Made by a program: the position numbers and the translations under genes. Below, in pieces: positions 24,150 through 28,634 of a stretch of 28,634 nucleotides of DNA. The stretch is from the NCBI GenBank assembly GCA_965247065.1, contig CBDFGN010000002.1, positions 1 to 28,634 on the forward strand, in the 5' to 3' direction. Numbering within the stretch: position 1 is the stretch's first letter; every line of letters begins with the position of its first letter. The notes under the pieces were generated by a model that saw only the letters and a list, made by a program, of their open reading frames with translations, was not told where the DNA came from and ran no database searches. The stretch is from CBDFGN01 sp965247065 (GTDB lineage Bacteria; Bacteroidota; Bacteroidia; Cytophagales; Cyclobacteriaceae).

Positions 24150-25179
24150 AATGCCCTCCTGTTTGATCTGTCCTGCCTGCTCCTGCTTCCTTACAGAAAA
24201 CTTTGTTGCAATATTTTCCCCGGTCATCGATCTTTCTGTTCGATTGCTCTTTGATCTGCCATTGCCTGATGAGCTTTTTAGCTCCTCTTATCCGGAGAGA
24301 GGGAAGATGCTTGACGAGATTGGCTTTTGATATTTTCCAGGTATCGTGAAGCTCGTGCAATATCACTTCGTGTTCCTCACTGTGGTCTGCCCACTGTTTG
24401 AGTATTTCATCGTTGGTGAGCTTTTCCTTCAGCAAGGTAAATTGTAAGCCTACCACGGGAGGACGGCCCTTGCCATGGTATTTGGCATAGACCTTTTTGA
24501 ACTCAAATGCCAGGTCAGTATTTGCAAGATCTTCAAGAGGTTCGGAAAGCGTTTTTTTTATCATCAAGTTAGTATCCTTATATTTTTTTTCACAGCCCAC
24601 GATCTGCCTGAACTCTTCCAGGGGGCAGTACCAGGTCCCGGTGTCCCGGTAGGCGGAAAGCACCTCCCACAGGCGCATGGAATACCAGGACCTGAACTTC
24701 ATGTAGTATTTCAGTTGATACCTCGAGTAATGGGCCATTTGAATGAAATATGGTTCCAGGGCCGGGTTCAATACCATCGTGATCATACCATCTTTGTAAC
24801 CATATTCAAAGCCGTCTTTGTTTTCGAGGGTAGATGTATTGACAAGCTGCTTGGGGCGAAATATTTTCTTTCCCAAATCCTCAATTGACCATATCTGTCT
24901 TGCCAGTTCTTGTAATGCTTGCTTGCATTGTTTGTACGCACTCATTTTATCCATTTGGCTACGTTCCACCACTTCGGACACATGGACTTGATAGTATGGT
25001 TTGAGCTTCATATCGTTGTCATGAATTTGTGCCAGTACCATGGCCATGATCCGTTTACCTACTATTGAAACTTTACCCTGACGGGCAAAAGTGATGTTCC
25101 AGTGCTGCTTGACATGGTCTTTAATTTCCTTTTCCGGGAGGTTCATCGGAAGGCTGATCTGAGTGCTTCTTTTATCCAT
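24142..25179 (-). CDS. Rep_3 initiator of replicon 1 (second reading)
   Basis: Identical to 5189-6226. Confidence 0.92.
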   Translation of the reverse strand: MDKRSTQISLPMNLPEKEIKDHVKQHWNITFARQGKVSIVGKRIMAMVLAQIHDNDMKLKPYYQVHVSEVVERSQMDKMSAYKQCKQALQELARQIWSIEDLGKKIFRPKQLVNTSTLENKDGFEYGYKDGMITMVLNPALEPYFIQMAHYSRYQLKYYMKFRSWYSMRLWEVLSAYRDTGTWYCPLEEFRQIVGCEKKYKDTNLMIKKTLSEPLEDLANTDLAFEFKKVYAKYHGKGRPPVVGLQFTLLKEKLTNDEILKQWADHSEEHEVILHELHDTWKISKANLVKHLPSLRIRGAKKLIRQWQIKEQSNRKIDDRGKYCNKVFCKEAGAGRTDQTGGHYE

Positions 25180-25188
25180 GCCGGAAAG

Positions 25189-25309
25189 GTAATTAAACCT
25201 ACTTTAAAATAACAGGATTGTTTTATTAGTAAAGAAGTGGGTTTAATACCTCAGATATTAGTAAAGAAGTAGGTTTAATACCTCAGATATTAGTAAAGAA
25301 GTAGGTTTA
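25189..25309 (+). repeat. Iterons of replicon 1 (second reading)
   Basis: Same 32-bp direct repeats and inverted half-copy as at 6236-6356. Confidence 0.9.
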
Positions 25310-25366
25310 GTCGACTTTATACCTATTATATGTAACTATTTATGTTTCCTCTACTAGTATTGATCT

Positions 25367-25389
25367 GCGCGCGCGCGAGTTTATCCACA
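25367..25389 (+). other. GC tract and DnaA box (second reading)
   Basis: Same as 6414-6436. Confidence 0.65.
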
Positions 25390-25421
25390 ATTTTTTTCCA
25401 ATTTTATTAAAACCGGAAACC

Positions 25422-25733
25422 GCACAAACAGTGAAAACAAGGAGAAAAATCTCTTCCCCAAATCGATTTTTCACTTTTTCAAATGGCCCCCACACAATCC
25501 CAATTTGGCCGGCTCCTGCCGCTCCGTCTCCCACAAGGCCAGTGCGCCCCGGAGCCCGGCCAGCTTTCGGTTCAAGGGGAAAAAACGGGGGCTTTGGGGG
25601 GGCTGGGCGGATGGCAGGCGGGGCCTGTGGCCACTCATGCCCCCTCTGAGAGGAGATCTCTGCCCGGGGGGTAGTTGTTTACCAGAAGCGGGAGAAAGTC
25701 GTTCAAAGCGCCCCCAAATGGGCCGGATTTCCG
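25422..25733. repeat. GC-rich repeat copy A (second reading)
   Basis: Same as 6469-6780, so it is not an additional member of the family. Confidence 0.75.
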
Positions 25734-26213
25734 GAAAGAAAAAGAGGAACCAATTCAAAATTGAATCAGTTCCTCCAAAAAGGGTGTCTCGTCTCTCGCC
25801 CTTTTTTTCTTCAATTTAGCAACTTTGGTTGAATATATCCATCCATATCCGGCTTGGGGCAACGCGTGAATTGTTCCCGGGCTTCGGGAACCTCTCAGCG
25901 GAAGGGAACCTTCACAAAGGGCTCCCTTTTTTTGGTCACACGCCCCGCGCCCGCGCCTTGTTCCTTTCAAGTTGCCCCGGCGCGGTCTGAAACCCTACGG
26001 TTTACTCCATTGCCGGAACGAGGGGCCGGGATGTGCTTTTCATGGTCACAGGGTGGGGGACTTGCGGGGAAGCACCATTAAAAGACATGAGCCGCAAATG
26101 CGCGGCCTGGCCAGGCTTCGGGTTTTTCCGAGTATGGTTGTAAAGTGAAAGGGTATATTCTTGACCTGTAAACCGGGAGATGCTCGTTCAGAGCGCCCCC
26201 AAATGGGCCGTAA

Positions 26214-26528
26214 TCAAAACAGTTTCAGGGCACCCAGCAGCAGAGCCAGCATCAGGCCCACGATCCACTGTGTGCGGTTGATGCTTTTCTCTACCTGGTC
26301 GAAACGTTTGTCTACCTGCCCGAAGCGTTCTCTGGTGGTTTCTTCCATCTGGTCGAAACGCTGTTCCAGACGCTCAATATCCTGTCTGGTGGCCTTTTGC
26401 AGCTGCTCAATATCCTGTCTGGTAGCCAGCTGTTCTGTGATCTCTGCCAAGATCTGTGCCTGCTCTTCGGCCGTGGCAGGTTGCATGCCGGCTTTGATGA
26501 GCCGTTTGGAGATGGTAAGGGTATTCAT
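26214..26528 (-). CDS. Coiled-coil membrane-anchored protein, copy 1 (second reading)
   Basis: Identical to 7261-7575. Confidence 0.75.
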   Translation of the reverse strand: MNTLTISKRLIKAGMQPATAEEQAQILAEITEQLATRQDIEQLQKATRQDIERLEQRFDQMEETTRERFGQVDKRFDQVEKSINRTQWIVGLMLALLLGALKLF

Positions 26529-26942
26529 CTTTGGGTTGTGAAGCCAGAGGCAAAGGTGGCAAAGAGCTGCGGGCTTTGCAAGTGAATCACCGGTATGGGC
26601 AGAATCACCCCATCAGTGGAGAGTCGAGCGGGTAGATACCCTGGCCAGTGTGGCCGGCAATCATGGTGCCTTCCCGGTCTCTCGTGACTGCTCCCCGCCT
26701 TACTCAGGCGAGGAGCAGTCACCCTGGTTTCAACTTTTCCAACAAGTAATTCTCTGCGGTATTTCGTACACCAAATGAAATGATAGGACAGGTTGAAAAC
26801 CGCTGTTTTGCTTCTTTTCCATCGGGGATATTTATTTGTTACTTTGGCATATCAAACTGTATTTACTACATTTAGCCAGGGCAATGGCCAGTATGCCAAG
26901 ACGTAAGGCAGCGGCCCAGGGGTGGTGCAAGAACCCCACCGA

Positions 26943-27388
26943 ATTCTATGGATGGGAGATGTCAGGAATAAAAATTTCATCATGGTTCGTATTCGTTTCG
27001 CGATAAGCTTTACTTTTTTCGTAGGTGCTGTATTTGTTAGGTGCTTCGCTGGTAGCCAGGATATTTCGCCTGCTGTGATCGGCGATGAACCAGCATTGAA
27101 ACAACATATTACTCAGGATGATATCAACGCTGACCAATTCTCATTGGAAGAGCTTATAGACCATGGCCGGGCAACACTGATCTCAGAAGCCATTCTCGCA
27201 CATGGAGGCGAAGCGGAGCTGGAACACCTGGCATTTGAAAAGTTATCGGATTACGAACGATCTGCTATCGTTGAATTCCTACAAACCCTTCGGATCGAGG
27301 AGGGAAACAGTTAGTCAAGTGGAGTTTACCTACGCTGTTTTTCGAAGCCCTGACATCTCCCATCCATAGAATGGGATGGGAGATGTCA
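26943..27388. repeat. 24-bp inverted repeats around the small gene (second reading)
   Basis: Same arrangement and orientation as at 7990-8435; the two readings show no inversion relative to each other. Confidence 0.85.
26982..27314 (+). pseudogene. Miniature di-haem peroxidase-like remnant (second reading)
   Basis: Identical to 8029-8361. Confidence 0.5.
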
Positions 27389-28634
27389 GCCAAAAACTCT
27401 TTTATCAATACATCAAAACTTTTACTAATCACATTACTGATCCTGGTATGCCAACTTGCATTTAGTCAACAGTACCAGGTTTCAGGAGTTGTAACAGACA
27501 GTCAGAATAATCCCCTACCAGGGATAACCATTCTCATAAAAGGCACTGTTCGTGGTACTAGTACTGACATAAATGGAAATTTTACGCTTCAGGTTAACCA
27601 GGGAGATGTTCTGAGAATATCATTTGTTGGCTATAAAACCCAGGAAATTACCTTGGACGAAACCACAAGGCAGTACAATATAGCGCTGTTAGAAGGAGTG
27701 GAATTAGGAGAAGTTGTAATCTTGGGTTCACGTAATAAAAATCGAACTGCGGTTGAGACGCCAGTACCCGTAGATGTGCTAGACATACAAGAACTCACTT
27801 TTTCCACCCCCCAGCTCAACGTTAACCAAATCCTAAATTACGTAGCACCTTCTTTTACTTCTACTCCGCAAACCGTATCCGATGGTACTGATCACATTGA
27901 CCCTGCTTCGCTAAGAGGGTTAGGTCCTGACCAGCTATTGGTACTAGTCAATGGAAAAAGAAGACATACTACCTCACTGGTCAATGTAAACAGTACCGTA
28001 GGTAGAGGAAGTGTGGGTACAGACCTGAATGCCATCCCTGCATTTGCCATTAAACGGATTGAAGTACTAAGAGACGGCGCTGCTGCTCAATATGGTTCCG
28101 ATGCCATTTCCGGCGTAATCAACATTGTACTAAAAGACCAGTACGACGGACTTGAAATAGCGATAAACCGCGGGGCCAATTTCAGCTCAGAATCCAACAA
28201 CCAGGATGGCGGCATAGATGGCCAGCAATTTCAAGTCAATGCAAACTACGGTATACCCCTGACCGATAACGGAGGGTTTATTAATTTTACGGGATCAATA
28301 TTTACCAGAGAACCTACTTCAAGAGCAGGAAAAGAGGGTTTTTCAGGAAGCATATTTAATGCTTATAATGCCATAGAGCGGGTCGCTACCCAGGCAGGGG
28401 TCGATATAAGTACGCTTACATTTAACGATATCCAAACTTTTGGACAGCAGGTTTCTCATTTTTCAAGTGATCTTCAAGCCAATATTGCGGATGCCCTTAC
28501 TATAGAAGACCTGCAGTCCATTTTGAATGTGGATGTTACGGATGCAGAACTTGCAGCCAGAGAACAAACGCGGAGAGACTATAGCATGAAGGTTGGTCAA
28601 TCGGCGCTAAGAAGCGGCAAATTCATTTCAAATA
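27371..28634 (+). CDS. TonB-dependent receptor (second reading, cut by window end)
   Basis: Signal peptide, CarboxypepD_reg-like domain, plug and the first barrel strands are present and identical to 8418-9681; the reading ends with the window. Confidence 0.9.
   Translation, partial: MGWEMSAKNSFINTSKLLLITLLILVCQLAFSQQYQVSGVVTDSQNNPLPGITILIKGTVRGTSTDINGNFTLQVNQGDVLRISFVGYKTQEITLDETTRQYNIALLEGVELGEVVILGSRNKNRTAVETPVPVDVLDIQELTFSTPQLNVNQILNYVAPSFTSTPQTVSDGTDHIDPASLRGLGPDQLLVLVNGKRRHTTSLVNVNSTVGRGSVGTDLNAIPAFAIKRIEVLRDGAAAQYGSDAISGVINIVLKDQYDGLEIAINRGANFSSESNNQDGGIDGQQFQVNANYGIPLTDNGGFINFTGSIFTREPTSRAGKEGFSGSIFNAYNAIERVATQAGVDISTLTFNDIQTFGQQVSHFSSDLQANIADALTIEDLQSILNVDVTDAELAAREQTRRDYSMKVGQSALRSGKFISN

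Larger units (their letters stand above)
18955..28634. repeat. Terminal redundancy: second reading of bases 1-9681
   Basis: The segment repeats the window start at an offset of 18,953. Differences I see are one extra G near base 31, a T run of 8 against 7 near base 575, and caggaag against cagggaag near base 656. Every protein read after that is identical in both copies. This is what a circular molecule gives when contig ends are not trimmed. Confidence 0.92.

Noticed and set aside
18955..28634. A 9.7-kb biological duplication with two sets of rep, T9SS, receptor and coiled-coil genes
   Set aside because: Near-perfect identity and exact end-to-end placement fit an untrimmed circular contig better; differences are limited to three run-length changes near the contig start.
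1..28634. tRNA, rRNA or CRISPR-Cas genes, and antibiotic resistance genes
   Set aside because: None were recognised on either strand; no conserved tRNA arms, rRNA stretches, Cas motifs or resistance protein families were seen.

Overview
The window reads as one circular plasmid of about 18.95 kb from a member of the Bacteroidota (probably the Cytophagales side), sequenced past its own start. Bases 18955-28634 repeat bases 1-9681 almost perfectly at an offset of 18,953. I see only three single-base differences, all in short runs within the first ~660 bases. The simplest reading is a contig of a circular replicon with untrimmed ends, so genes in the last 9.7 kb are second readings and not paralogues. 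The Bacteroidota assignment rests on a type B type 9 secretion (T9SS) sorting domain, a TonB-dependent receptor with a CarboxypepD_reg-like domain, BfmA/BtgA and DUF5712 mobilisation genes, a TraA/TraB (DUF3408) pair and TAnnTTTG promoter boxes.

Layout of the unique circle: (i) traA-traB on the minus strand facing a decayed TraG/VirB4 ATPase; (ii) a T9SS-exported beta-propeller/PKD protein split by a frameshift; (iii) replicon 1, with an intact Rep_3 initiator, 32-bp iterons, a DnaA box, a GC-rich repeat and a small coiled-coil membrane gene; (iv) a miniature remnant of a di-haem peroxidase-like gene bracketed by 24-bp inverted repeats, then a full TonB-dependent receptor; (v) an IS200/IS605 tnpA stub, a second coiled-coil gene and replicon 2, whose Rep_3 gene is broken by a GC-rich insertion but which keeps iterons, a DnaA box and the same origin-side block; (vi) an IS110-family element inserted in a further GC-rich copy; (vii) a third coiled-coil gene with 33-bp tandem repeats, a structured RNA candidate, and the mobilisation genes.

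The plasmid looks like a fusion of two related Rep_3 replicons, mobilisable but not self-transmissible, carrying surface and uptake functions as cargo. The most striking signal is in the IS110 element. Its non-coding left end folds into two adjacent stem-loops with the layout of a bridge RNA. Four short guide segments in the loops match, in the expected order and orientation, the two flanks of the actual insertion site and the two ends of the element. The site is one copy of a plasmid repeat family, and three other copies with the same left-target sequence remain unoccupied.

Several genes carry single-base frameshifts, most at homopolymers and present in both readings. Some may be long-read consensus errors, so calls of decay at those genes are provisional.
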